Below, one piece after another: positions 23,320-34,072 of a stretch of DNA of 64,000 nucleotides (positions are counted from its first letter, which is position 1; the number at the start of each line of letters is the position of its first letter). The notes under the pieces are model-generated. The model made no database searches. It had not been told where the DNA came from and worked only from the letters and a program-made list of their open reading frames with translations. This DNA comes from Paracentrotus lividus (taxonomy: Eukaryota; Echinodermata; Echinoidea; Camarodonta; Echinidae), in contig CALNVZ010003425.1 of assembly GCA_940671915.1 (NCBI GenBank), positions 36,354,478 to 36,418,477 on the forward strand. The letters run 5' to 3'. Made by a program: the position numbers and the translations under genes.

Positions 23320-23545
23320 TTTGTTAAGGTTGTGTTTCTACTGCGTGCTCTTCCCTTGCGAATTCAGATATCTCCTCCGGTGATGATGTCATTAACCAAG
23401 CTTCTAATGATTCTCTGTACATTCGCATATTTAATCTATATTCCTCCCATTCTCTTTCAAGCATCTCCTCCTCTTGTGATGTCAGGTGACTTTTCTCAAT
23501 CCCTTGGAAATGCGAATACTCCGGAAATCCGAAAGAAGATGCTGA
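23320..23545 (-). CDS. unrecognised coding-like segment (about 70 residues)
   Basis: The minus strand is open for about 75 codons and ends in a stop near 23320. The product is Glu/Arg-rich and helical: EEEMLEREWEEYRLNMRMYR, then a piece with SPEEISEFAREEH. An acceptor-like CACTTCAG precedes it near 23537. The plus-strand frame over the same bases is hydrophobic, as expected of a complement. It could be a terminal exon or a fossil of a mobile-element protein. I do not recognise the family. Confidence 0.35.
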
Positions 23546-23585
23546 AGTGCTTTAAAAATCAAATCAAAATTTTTAAAAGTTATTA

Positions 23586-24900
23586 GATTTGCTTATCACA
23601 GGAGTACAATGACAAAATCACTTTTTTAAATTAAACACATGTGTTGAAATTGATTATGTTGTTATGATAATCCCTTGTAATGAAGCCAAATTGCTATGAA
23701 CATCACTTAATTTATATAATCATTGTTTATTAAATGTGTAAAATGTGGTAACTGTGTGAAAATGTTTCCTTTAGAATCATAATAAAAAAATTTATATATA
23801 AATATGTATATTAAATTGGTGTTTATTATTGAGTGTGATTGATTGGGCTTTGAATTATTAAGCTTAACTTTGGATTGTACAGTCTGTGTTAAAAAAAATG
23901 GTACAGTCGGGGAAAAAATCATTTAGGTATAAAATCTTTTCATATAATGTGTGTTTGTGGTATCAAATTAAAGCCAAAAGATCTTTCTTGCTGATGCGCT
24001 TTGTCCTGTGTAATTTGATTTCGTAAAACAAAAGTTATGCTAAGTTTTGTGCGACGAGGAACAAATCGAAATTACGCACATCTATTGTTCTGGAGCGTCA
24101 AATTCATGGTCATTATGCAAAATCATACACAAAGGCATGGGACGACGTGCAAAAAATGTATTTTTCTTGATTGTAGAAAATTAGTCATATCTCAAAAAAT
24201 ACTGTGCACACCAAATGTGATGAAAAAAATTGCAGAAGATAGTCTGATTTTCCTGTTTTATGAAAATACTAAACAATACCAGGTTGTTGTTAATCCTCAT
24301 ACTATAAAAAATGTTTTCCAACTGTACCATTTTATTTGACACAGACTGTAGAGTGGTTGATTGTCGGCTTGCTTTCTGCCAAGTGAAATACATGTATGGC
24401 TTGATACATTGTATATTGTCTTTGGTAAAAATTTTGAGACAGTATAAAGATAATATGGATGAAAAAGCTATTGATTGGTCTCTAATGTCAAAATATATGT
24501 TTACTTCACAATTTAATCAGTGTGGTGTTTCACAAAGTCATTTGTAAGTAACAAACAACTTAACAAATGACTGTTGATCAGTTCTTGTGCTAAATGATTG
24601 AAAATGTGAGCACCAAAGAACATGTTCCAGTTGATCATAAAGTAATTTTTAAATTTATGAACAACTTGGTGAAACACCACCCAGGAACCTTGCCTGAATA
24701 TTTCATAGGGAAATTTCTGGGAGCATACTGCACATTTATTTACCCCACTTGACACAAAAGGTTTGACTCCTGAAGATTATCAAAAAATAAATAGACACAA
24801 GCACCTCATGAACAGATCGGAAAGGTGGTTTGTGCTCTGGAGGGAAAAAAAAAGGTTGAGTTCATTCTTGGGGTAGATTGTTAGGCATTAACTTCTTTTT
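23586..24900. other. intergenic stretch with short open frames only
   Basis: Open frames at 24037-24339 (+) and 24513-24755 (-) are not recognised. LTPEDYQKINRHKHLMN at about 24763-24813 (+) looks mildly protein-like. I make no call. Confidence 0.35.
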
Positions 24901-24907
24901 TGTAGAA

Positions 24908-25100
24908 GTGTTGTAGTCTAGTGGTTGTATCACTTGATTGATACAATGTCATGCAAAGGTCAGGGGTTCAACTGCCCACACAGCAATTTATGACCTTGAG
25001 CAAAGCATTTTATCCCATTTACTTCTCTCCACCCTGATATGCTGAAGCACTACATACTTTGTCTCTATAAGCTACAACCTAGGTAATAATATGTAAGGCA
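24908..25100 (+). repeat. tRNA-derived SINE
   Basis: A box TAGTCTAGTGG (about 24915) and B box GGTTCAACTGC (24965-24975) have tRNA spacing. They are followed by a tRNA-unrelated body with CCTTGAGCAAAGCATTTTAT, like the conserved central domain of many animal SINEs (CTTGGGCAAG...CTTTATCC). The 3' end is diffuse near 25100. Confidence 0.65.
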
Positions 25101-25704
25101 GCACGGAAGTGTGCCCTCTACGTACATTTTCCTTTGTTATGCATACTGGAAGCCCCCTAGCTATATGGCCGCCACAAGACAAAAACATCACCCAAACCAA
25201 ATTTGTCTATAGAAGCAGCCATTATTATGGTTTACTTACCTTAATGCTTTACTTCCAATCCACATGCGATCTCTCAAAATGACGTCTGCACCAGGTCCGT
25301 GGTTTGTTGAAATTGATCTGTAGAGATAAATCAATTCAATGTAATCATTATTACATTGCACAACACACTTTCTTATAGTGTCAAGGCGTAATAAAGGTTC
25401 TTACCGATATACATGTATAATATTTGAATGCATTATATGGGTTTCATTACCCTTTCTGGTTTATAATGGCACTTTTTTCCTTCTTCATCTTCATTTTCCT
25501 TTTTTTTTTTTTTTTTTTTTTTTTTTGGGGGGGGGGGGTTTAATTGGTAGCAGTTATATTGTTATTTTATGACTATCAATGTAAATATCATTATTAGGCC
25601 TATTATTTTTCATTACGAGGCTCTTTTATTAGGCCTAATTCTACTACAATCATCAACATATTATTATATTATTATCATATTATTTGGATTGATTCCATAA
25701 CATA
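25100..25704. other. intergenic stretch; T-run/G-run block
   Basis: A run of about 26 T is followed directly by about 11 G at 25500-25540. The piece at 25105-25230 is shared with 17000-17180. Confidence 0.5.
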
Positions 25705-27474
25705 CAGTTGTCCGCAAAATTGTTCATACCCCTGGCATTTTTTAAGTTTTATGAATTTTGCTTTTAAATAAATGAGTTTCGTCAATCTTTTTGGTGATCA
25801 GTATGTTACCAACAACTGGACTATTAGGAAAGTTTGACATTTTTAGTAATTTGGTAGTCCAGGGGTTTTTTATTGACAGATTTACGAAAAACACCATGTT
25901 CATAATTATTCATACCCTAGGGGTACCTAGTTTAATTTCTTATTAAATAACCAGGGGCACACTGTTATTTAATTCAATAACCATCTGGAATAGTTTTTAC
26001 AAGAGTCTATAGTCTTTCTTCATGGCTTCTGTGGGGTCTGGCCCATGTTTCCTGTGGAAAACCTCCAGGCTGAGTCAGGTTGCATGGTCTTTGAGCCATC
26101 CTGTGAGTCTTCAGCTTCCCAAACCCTTTGTTATGGGTTTTTTGTCAGGACTTTGAATTTTTCACTCAGAAACATTCGTTTCAATGTTACTGAAATAAAA
26201 TAACCGCTTTACCCACACTTTTTAGTCCCTGAATCAACACCCAAGTGCTTCTTTCATGAGCACCAGATGTAAGACACTTGGGAAAAAGCTACCATGGGCA
26301 TGACTTAAAGTGCAATGTGTCTCCTTGAATTGCCAAATAAGTATACTGAGAGGCCTACAACAACCCACGGATATATATCACAATCAAGGTCGGAATGGAT
26401 ACCACTGACCAGCCAGAGACGAAGGTGCCAAGAGCGAATACTACATAGAGGATATATATATACATACACTTCCCATTCCGGGCTCCAGTTTTGCAGTCAG
26501 ACCCACAGGGAGGCCTGTGGACAGTTCTTGAGCTTATTTAAACCTGAATTTTAACTTTTGGACCACAATTATATAAGTTGATGAGAGAAAATTAGACTTT
26601 ACGGGTGATATGGACTTTCTTCAATTTGGCAAAATAAAGATGAATCCTTCAATCTAAAGAACAGTGTCCTGATCTTGGCACATGTTATTCACATAGAACT
26701 GCTATGGGGATTATCATTGCTGGTAGCACTGGGAATCTGTTCAGAATAGGAGGCATCCCGGTGAAGGCATTTTTATAAAGATCCTGGATGAAAACTTGCA
26801 GAAGTATGCTTGTAAATGTTACCTGGGACAGCATTGGACCTGTCAGCAGGACGAAATTCAGAAGCATACGGCCAAGTTAGTCATGTAGTAGTTCAAGGAC
26901 AATCATAATGAATGATCTTGAGAGGAATATTCGATAACAAGACAAGAATCCCTTGAGAAATGTGTCTGGGAAGTTGAAGACTCACAAAATTGCTCAAAGA
27001 CCATGCAACCTTACACAGCCTGGATGTTTTCCAGAGGACGCATTGGTCAAAAGCCATGGAAGACATGAATGACGGTTCTTGACATTCTCAAGAACTATAT
27101 TATGTGGAAATTTAGATAAATAATTATAAACGAGATGATAAGATAATAAATTTGATTTGGCACCCCTATAGGGTATGAATAATTATGGTCCAAATGCTCC
27201 AAATTTTATTGTCCGAATCGGATATTCTTTTTGCCCTTGTCCCGTGGGCTTGGCAGTCGCTGAGCAGCGCCAGAACATGAACATGGCGTTTTTTGTACAT
27301 CTGTCAATAAAATCCCCCTGGACTACCAAATTACTCAAAATGTCAAACTTTCCTAATAGTCCAGATGTTGGTAACATTCGATCACCAAAAGGTTTGATGA
27401 AACTCATTTATTTAAAAGCAAAATTAAAAAAACTTTAAAAATGTCAGGGGTATGAACAATTTTGCGGACAACTG
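25705..27474 (+). mobile_element. decayed Tc1/mariner transposon with long terminal inverted repeats
   Basis: The ends CAGTTGTCCGCAAAATTGTT (left) and AACAATTTTGCGGACAACTG (right) are exact inverted repeats flanked by TA (25703-25704, 27475-27476). Inverted similarity continues for over 400 bases inward, for example around 26040-26150 against 26950-27050. The interior plus strand holds a broken transposase: GSTGNLFRIGGI, then ILDENLQKYACK, then QQDEIQKHTAKLV. The last is the family's conserved second catalytic Asp block. Helix-turn-helix-like remnants lie near 26300-26530. Stops and shifts throughout: non-autonomous now. Confidence 0.88.
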
Positions 27475-28535
27475 TAGGCAGCTAACTATAAAAAAAAAAA
27501 CAACTGTGGAACACAATGACAAAACGATTGTTCATTTTTGTTAAAGTATTAGATATTAATTTAGGGATGTTCACTAAAATTTCATGTTCTTTTTAAGTTG
27601 TTTTCACTAGGCTTATTGGAGAGAGCATGTTAAAAGAAAGATTTTGGTACTTGAATTATCACAATTGGATGTTCCATTTCAAAGATATGACCCAATGAGT
27701 GTCTCAGACTAACAATGAGCTGCTGAGAACACTTTTACAAGTTTCAGACAAAGCCAGAAAATGCAATAAAAGCTCAAGTTTATGGTCCTTTTTTCTTTGA
27801 TTTATTAAACCAAATTACACCAAACATTTTCTATGTGTGTATCAACATGAAATGAGATTATAGTAACAGGCGCATGAGTAGATTATACAAAAAGTTATGG
27901 CAGTACAAAACTGATGGTTTGACATGTAGGTTAACCGTATGTGATCCAATGTGACCACCGTGGAAAAATACTCCATAGGGCATGTTTCAATAGGAACACC
28001 CTAGACAATAGGCTATTTCATGGTGGTGTGGCTCAGAGCTGAGTGTTGAAGAGGGTAGAGTATTTTTAAAACTTAATTAGCCAGTGGTAAACATCATTCT
28101 TTGTTTTTCACCCCAATACACTTTTTGTTAAAAATAGTTAAATTTTAAAGATACCTACTTCTGCTTATTTGAATCTATTCCAGTTATGAGAAATTCCAGT
28201 CATAACACACATCACTCAGAAGCACCACATTGAACCTGCTTTACTTTTCTTCATATCAATTTTTTCAACAGCAGAAGTTGATCACCTGCTGAGGTATTTT
28301 TTAAAGAAGAAACTGACTAATTATGAATAAAAATGATTGATATTTACCACTGGCCAAAAGAAAATTTCAAAAAGCTGTTTTTTTTTATTGAAAATTTTGC
28401 TATTTCTCTGCCTGTGTATTATTGAGTATAGGCAGAACACTTAGTGCATGGGTTATTGTAAATGCATGGGTGACTACATCCATACAGTGAAGTACAGTGG
28501 CTTTTTGCTTTTGTGTGGCCATCCCTAATATTATT
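27475..28535 (+). mobile_element. DNA-element copy 2, ends in GTGTGGCCATCCC
   Basis: 27720-28440 matches 940-1605, and the end 28452-28535 is the reverse complement of 84-168. The left boundary is not clear; the Tc1 insertion at 25705-27474 may lie inside it. No coding capacity. Confidence 0.55.
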
Positions 28536-28605
28536 ATATTAACTAGTTTTTTATGCACAAATTCTATTTTGACTAAATATTTGATTCCCACTTTTCATGT
28601 TTTAG

Positions 28606-28681
28606 GTTTGATACTATGTTGTTCAAACTTCTTCATCAGCCAACATATGGAGAACCTCTAGACAGAATTTGCCATTCTTTA
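28606..28681 (+). CDS. isolated exon candidate, unknown protein
   Basis: CATGTTTTAG acceptor and a GTATAA donor flank about 25 open codons that read FDTMLFKLLHQPTYGEPLDR and then ICHSLR. It has ordinary coding composition and good borders, but no neighbouring exon with matching style was found. The parent gene is unknown. Confidence 0.3.
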
Positions 28682-29517
28682 AGGTATAACCACAGACATT
28701 GGTTGCTGCACACTCTTCTTCTTCTTCTTAATTTTTCACACTAAATTATGTAGCTACCACCCTCTTTCTCCCTCTCTCTCAAAATTGATCGACCAAAGTA
28801 AATGTGTATAAATGAACTTAATTGTGATGAACATGACATAACTAATGTTGGCATTACGTCAACTCCTCGTTTGCAAGCCTACCGGAGTATCAGAGCCGAA
28901 TTCAGGTCCTATACCCCCCTATCAAAAAACCTCGTTTGAAACTCCAAGATATTCATTTCCAAGCACTATGACCCTGCATATGGCCAGGTAATCCCTGTTA
29001 TTTAACTTTTCAACTCTGCTGGCTAGCCTGAGCGTTGAGCCAGGGTTAATGATAAACAACAGCTGTGATATTACGTAAGAGTAGCTCTGCCTGTTGTCGG
29101 CCCATGAGAATGAAATGATTGTATTTGATATTTTTTCAAGTTTTTCAAAGGCATATTATATTTAGAAATCAAATGTTAATTCGTTTTCAATTTCAAACGA
29201 AGAAAATCGACCTCAGAATAAGGAAAGTACAAGAATAAAAAACTAATAAAAATGTATCAATACAAACATCTTGATCGTTTAATGTAAACAATATTGGCCC
29301 CCAGCTGTGACCTTGGGTGACCACTGTTTGGACCGAGATCAAGGAACAGATGTGTTTTAGATAGATATCTTGGTAGAGGTGTTTGTCACACCAGGGTCTC
29401 CTCTCACGTCCCTGGTCACACTTGGAAAAGAGAACTAATAGAGTTGCAAGTAGGGGTATACTGTCCTCAAACGGACTGGTTCGTCATGGTTTGTTTATTT
29501 ATATAACACCGCTTCAG
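28682..29517. other. stretch with no recognised feature
   Basis: Mixed sequence with no repeat, RNA or coding signal I can name. Confidence 0.4.
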
Positions 29518-29637
29518 GCCACCCTTCAATTCGATATAGACATTTCAGAGTCCAGCAAAATCAAACAAATTGAAATAAATTTTAGGATTGACAAGGACAA
29601 AAAGAAGAAAGCTGTGGGAATTCAGATAATATTTTGG
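29518..29637 (+). CDS. exon candidate, beta-rich, lipid-transfer-like, plus strand
   Basis: Forty whole codons in phase 0 between ACCGCTTCAG and GTAAGT. The product starts ATLQFDIDISESSKIKQIEI and continues with NFRIDKDKKKKAVGIQIIFW, an alternating polar/hydrophobic pattern like the apoB/apolipophorin beta sheets. The exon at 32171-32290 is also 40 codons in phase 0, but on the other strand. This piece may be an exon of the same gene in an inverted segment, or part of a neighbouring paralogue. Confidence 0.42.
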
Positions 29638-29883
29638 GTAAGTTTTATATGCAGTCATATTTAGCATATTTTTAAGTGATATATCCAATGTAACATGGAT
29701 TTAGGGTTTTACAATGTGTATTCATCTTACGAGTCTGTCGTGGTTGCGCAGATCTAAGGTGTAAGATTTAGATATCATAAACATGAAAACTATTGCATTT
29801 AAATCCTTTTTCCTTGTTACTCTGTGATTAATTCCAAAGCCATGATGGCCTGTTCATTCTCCAAAAAGACATCATCATTTTAC

Positions 29884-30167
29884 AGGTTTTGGAGCTGAAT
29901 GAAGTCTCCAGGCAAAATGCCTTTGATGGGGGTAGAAACTGAGTTGGGGGATGGAGGAGGACTTCCACTGGTCCACCTCTGTTTTACTTTAAAGGTCATG
30001 TATTCCTCCTTGGCATCACCTCTCTGCATTTTCCACAAATCCTTCATTTGGTTGATTGTCCATCTCTTGCCAAACTTTGAAGTAAACCGATCCTCCATGA
30101 AATACCAGGCTATTTGCTTTGCTTTGTTCGCTTTTTGGTGGCTGTCTATATATTGCAAATCTCTCAA
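29884..30167 (-). CDS. Myb/SANT-like DNA-binding domain fragment
   Basis: A minus-strand open stretch of about 93 residues. It reads AWYFMEDRFTSKFGKRWT, then INQMKDLWKMQRGDAK, then a turn SGSPPPSP and ILPGDF. The layout W-helix, QLK-x-x-W helix, basic linker, GGPP-like turn and I-x-x-x-F end is that of Myb/SANT-like domains (MSANTD/NAIF1 type), which occur in transposon-derived and cellular proteins. The first part of helix 1 is missing, so another exon would lie upstream. The frame ends in TAA at 29878-29880, or the GT at 29882-29883 could be a donor. Confidence 0.55.
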
Positions 30168-30778
30168 TGGTTTTCAGTTTTATTAAGTTCTATCAGATAA
30201 TCATTTTCAGATTTTTGCCAATTTATTAGTCATATTGTAAGATGATTAAACGGTCAGTTTAAGTGAGATGGAGATGTGTGTATGTGGTGGGTGTGGGTGT
30301 GTGCATGTGTGTGCCTCTGTGTAAAATAAAACCACAACTAACATAGCAGCAAACCGATTTTGGGAGATGGTGCTGTCTGTAGCACATCTTTTTAATTAGA
30401 TTTTTTAAAGGGAATGTGCTGGGTTATTTTCATGATACTGAGCACGCTCAGTGCAGACTGAAAAAGGGAATCCCAGATTTGATTTAACCCCCCCCCCCCC
30501 CCCCCCCCGCCAAAACACAGATAATGTAGTCAACTGTTGGTTTAAAAAAAATAGACCCTTTGTGAATTTAGGCATATATTGAGTCTGAACTGCTCTAAAT
30601 TGGCTTGTACAGACACATGAGAGCATGCCACAGAGGTACAACCTCAACATTTTTTCACGATCTTCGCAAGAAATTAAATATTCACAAAAATAAAACCCCT
30701 GTTAAATATATGACTTATACGTTTAATACATGACTTATACTGTTCTCCATTCGATGACAGCAAATGACCACTACTCAC
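30168..30778. other. stretch with (TG)n-like and poly-C tracts
   Basis: GTGTGGGTGTGTGCATGTGT near 30290 and a run of about 25 C at 30487-30509. No exon recognised. Confidence 0.5.
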
Positions 30779-30952
30779 CCAATATCATGGACGTCAGCGG
30801 TGTTGACCGAATGACGAAAGTTCAGCATTATAGAGTTTCCATCATGCTCCTGAGTGACTTCGATACCACCTGTCAGTTCTTGACATTCGTCATCACTATA
30901 GTTGATAGTCACATCAGCATCCAGTACTATGTTGCTACTGTTTTCGACCAGA
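30779..30952 (-). CDS. lipid-transfer-like gene, exon (last one clearly seen)
   Basis: Bounded by CAAGCAG and GTGAGT on the minus strand, about 58 codons. It reads LVENSSNIVLDADVTINYSD and later GGIEVTQEHDGNSIMLNF, alternating hydrophobic/polar strands with an N-glycosylation sequon (NSS; NYS is another). It begins one base before a codon boundary, so it does not join the exon at 32171-32290 in frame; an exon is missing between them or one border is wrong. The gene's 3' end was not found below this point on this strand. Confidence 0.62.
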
Positions 30953-31288
30953 CTGCTTGAAAATTTGATGGGCTGGCCAAATCAGAAAGAATACAAATTT
31001 ATTCTAAGAATTTGTAATGTGCTCATTAACATAAAAAATTCTAAGTTTATTATTCAGTTATTCCTCAGCTTCAGCATGGCTGCCATTATTTGGCATTTTT
31101 CAATTTCCTGACTGATATTTTACCCAATTACGTCACCTGGGCATTGAAAAAGCAAATGCAAAAGCACACTGTCTTGGAGTATTCAACATAAATCTTGGTA
31201 GAGCTGGCCTAGAACAACAATGTAGCCCAATTGATGTAGTAGGAAACCAAACAGCATGGGCCCCATTGAACAAAGAGTTACTATTATA

Positions 31289-32030
31289 CCGTGTGTCCAA
31301 GAAAAAAAACTAGACCCGTTTGAAATGGCTACCAAATAAGAAATATATGGTTCTTGGGGGAAAGATTTATAAGTAGAAAAAGCTCATATCCTCAACTATT
31401 ATTTGACACAAAATATCTTAACCCATTGAGGACTGAGCCCGAATATATTCTGGCTGAGGTCTATGGGAAACGTGTGTTATAGCCAAATCAGCTCGTCTCC
31501 AACAAGTTAAAATGATGCATGCTTCAATGAGCAATGCCTACTTTTGTGAAGGACACAAAAAAACGAGACTGCCAGGAATTCACTATTCATTTATAACCTG
31601 CTTTTGGGACGCCGAAAGGGTCAAAATTAATAATGGAATAAATCAGCTTATAAAGACGTAAATAAACCAAAAATCAGAAATAAACTTCATTATTATGCAA
31701 AAATGTCATGGTTAATTTATTTGTTTTCATATCATTGATGTTTTTTTAAACTTTTGGTTTATTGTGGTTGTTAGCCGATTCATGCCAATATTGATATTGA
31801 CCCATTGACGGCCCAAAAGGAGGTGGTAAATGAATAGCGAATTTCTGCGCAACCTCATTTTTGTATCCTTGACAAAAGTGGGCATTGCTCACTAGAGCAT
31901 CCATTATTTTTGGACTTTTTGGTGTCAAATGACAGTTGAGGATATGAGTTTTTTCTACATATCAATCTTTCCCCCCATTCACCATACATTTGGTAGCCAT
32001 TTCAAAAGTGAATAATAGTGGGACTCACTG
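31289..32030. mobile_element. foldback DNA element, TA target
   Basis: TA at 31287-31288 and 32031-32032 flank a 742-bp segment whose outer 90 or so bases on each side are inverted repeats (for example AAATGGCTACCAAAT against ATTTGGTAGCCATTTC, and CTCATATCCTCAACT against AGTTGAGGATATGAG). The very ends are more diverged (CCGTGTGTCC against GGGACTCACTG). Non-coding. It lies in an intron of the lipid-transfer-like gene. Confidence 0.65.
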
Positions 32031-32170
32031 TAGTAAATTTGTCATCAATAGTATATTTGATGAAATATTGCATCATGATTGATTTTACTTGACTGCTAGA
32101 AAAGAAAATTAATAATAATAGTTTAAAAAACAAATTGTACCTTTTAGCATTTCATAAACTTCCAATTTAC

Positions 32171-32290
32171 CTGTTTATCGAGTACCGTCATGGAGACACT
32201 TGTGTTATAATTCTTCATGTAGTTCATGCTGCTGTTTGTGACCTCAGTTTTAAGAGAGACGATGTTCCCGTTCTGACCAGCGAAAGTAAT
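32171..32290 (-). CDS. lipid-transfer-like gene, 40-codon exon
   Basis: Exact phase-0 exon from a CTTTAG acceptor to GTAAAT. It reads ITFAGQNGNIVSLKTEV, then NSSMNYMKNYNTSVSMTV, then LDKQ, with NSS and NTS sequons. It joins the upstream exon 44447-44785 in phase 0. The intron between them is about 12 kb and is filled with repeats. Confidence 0.72.
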
Positions 32291-32532
32291 CTAAAGCATT
32301 AAATGTGCATAATTCTGATTAAGTTTAATGCGTTTTTCATCTTCTTTTTGTAGCTTGAACTATGATTCTTTTCTCTTTATCTTAAAGGTTCATGAATGGT
32401 TTTTAATCAATTTACATTTCATAGAATAATGGCAACTTTCATTAAAGATGCATAACTAAGGATAGTGGCATGTGAAAATGTGTTTTTGAGAGAGTCTTCA
32501 CTTTTGAAAATTAGAGATACTGGGTAGTTTAA

Positions 32533-34072
32533 CCCTAAATAGACTGGGCTATTTTGACACACATAAAGACTGGGGGGGGGGCTCATTCAGCCCCCCCTAA
32601 GATCTCGGCCGTTGAGCGTGCGATCGCGCCGAAAATTGGCACGCGCGTTACCCACGGCATACTCTCCAAGAGTTATATTCTCCGTAAAATTTCATCACTT
32701 ATAAATTATGCTAATTTATGCATAAAATCTAAGATTTGCTCTAATTAATTAAAGTCCCCGACTTGAAATGGCCAAAAAGAAAGTTAATATGCTACATAAT
32801 ACGACAATTCCAAATTTAGACGTTTTTATTGTCCATCTAGAAAGAATTTAATTAAAAACACGATCGAACCTCAACCTGGCCACCCCTCCAAAATATTTGA
32901 AAAGTTACCCCTAATTTAATGGCACGGGTGATGACGTCAAAGGATGTTAATGGAATGCTACAGCAGTCCTGCGGCCAGGCATGATTGGGTTTCGCCTTTA
33001 GAAAACATGTTTGTATTGCTATGTCTTGACAATAGACCCCCTGTGTGCTAGAATTCTATTGCTATGGAATGAAAGGGCAAATTCAATCATGCCTGGCTGC
33101 CAGGTGGCTGTAGCATTCCGTTAATATCCTTTGACGTCATCACCCACGTCATTAAATTAGGGGTAATTTTTCGAATATTTGGGAGGGGTGGCCTGGTTGA
33201 GGTTCGATCATCTTTTTAATGAAATACTTTCTAGATGGACAATAAAAATGTCTAAATTTGGAATTTTTGTATTATAGGGCATATTAGCTTTCGTTTTTGG
33301 CTATTTCATTTTTTGGTCCGGTCGGGGACTTTAAATAAAGTTCTAAAAGTGCAAGTTTTTGGTTTACAGGCTTTTTATTAGGCTTCTGGTGAAAGAAAGG
33401 CTTCTTAATTTGCCTGCCAAATTTGACTATAGTCACAAATGTACTTATTACACATACAATCGTAATCATTCATTTTCTCTGTAATGGCTGCTGGGCTAAA
33501 AGATCTGAAATCACTGATAATGCTAGGACCCGGTTTGCAGCATAATTTCTTATAGTTCATACTAAGCAAATATTGTTATACTATTTTTAGTAACTAAAGA
33601 GAAAAGTCTTCTTTTTTCTGCTTAAAATTAATGTGGCAGGCAAAGAGTTAAAAAAAAAATCTGTATCAAGATTTTTTTCTTATGTATTCTATTGTTATTT
33701 AAATTTCTTATGTATTTCTTTGTTTTTTTACTATTTGTTTTTTATTGTTTTTTCGATGAAATTCATTGGTGACACCATTTTAATCATAAACAACCTTAAA
33801 TTAATTGATTTTAATCAGTTAAAGAGAAAATAATGATACATTTATGAATTTTCGCTAAAAACACAATTTGCATTGGATTTGTACACAAGATCACGTATTT
33901 GAGCAAATTTGGGTCTGACGCACAGTTGTGTAATTTTTTAACCGTGTACCCGGGCCTCGCAAATTTGGTCTCAAAAGTTGCGCAAGACTTGAAAGAAAAT
34001 AGTCATGAAGTTTTGGCAATTTTTTTTTCCGCGTTGTGAAGTTATCACAAAAAATGTCGAGGGGGGGGGGTT
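32533..34072 (-). mobile_element. TTAA element, copy B, split by a nested foldback
   Basis: TTAA (32529-32532) then CCCTAAATAGACTGGG, a G-run, and TAAGATCTCGGCCG: this is the right end of copy A (55244-56008) in reverse complement. The match continues to 32748, stops at the foldback 32753-33330, and resumes from about 33335 to 34072 (for example CACAATTTGCATTG and GGTCTGACG). The far terminal repeat is lost after a G-run. Non-coding. Confidence 0.75.
32753..33330. mobile_element. 578-bp foldback element between TTAA duplications
   Basis: TTAA at 32749-32752 and 33331-33334. The ends are AGTCCCCGAC and GTCGGGGACT, and the inverted repeats continue for about 240 bases on each side (for example AAATTTAGACGTTTTTATTG against CAATAAAAATGTCTAAATTT, and GATGACGTCAAAGGAT against ATCCTTTGACGTCATC). 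The loop is only about 80 bases. No reading frame. Inserted into TTAA element copy B. Confidence 0.85.
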
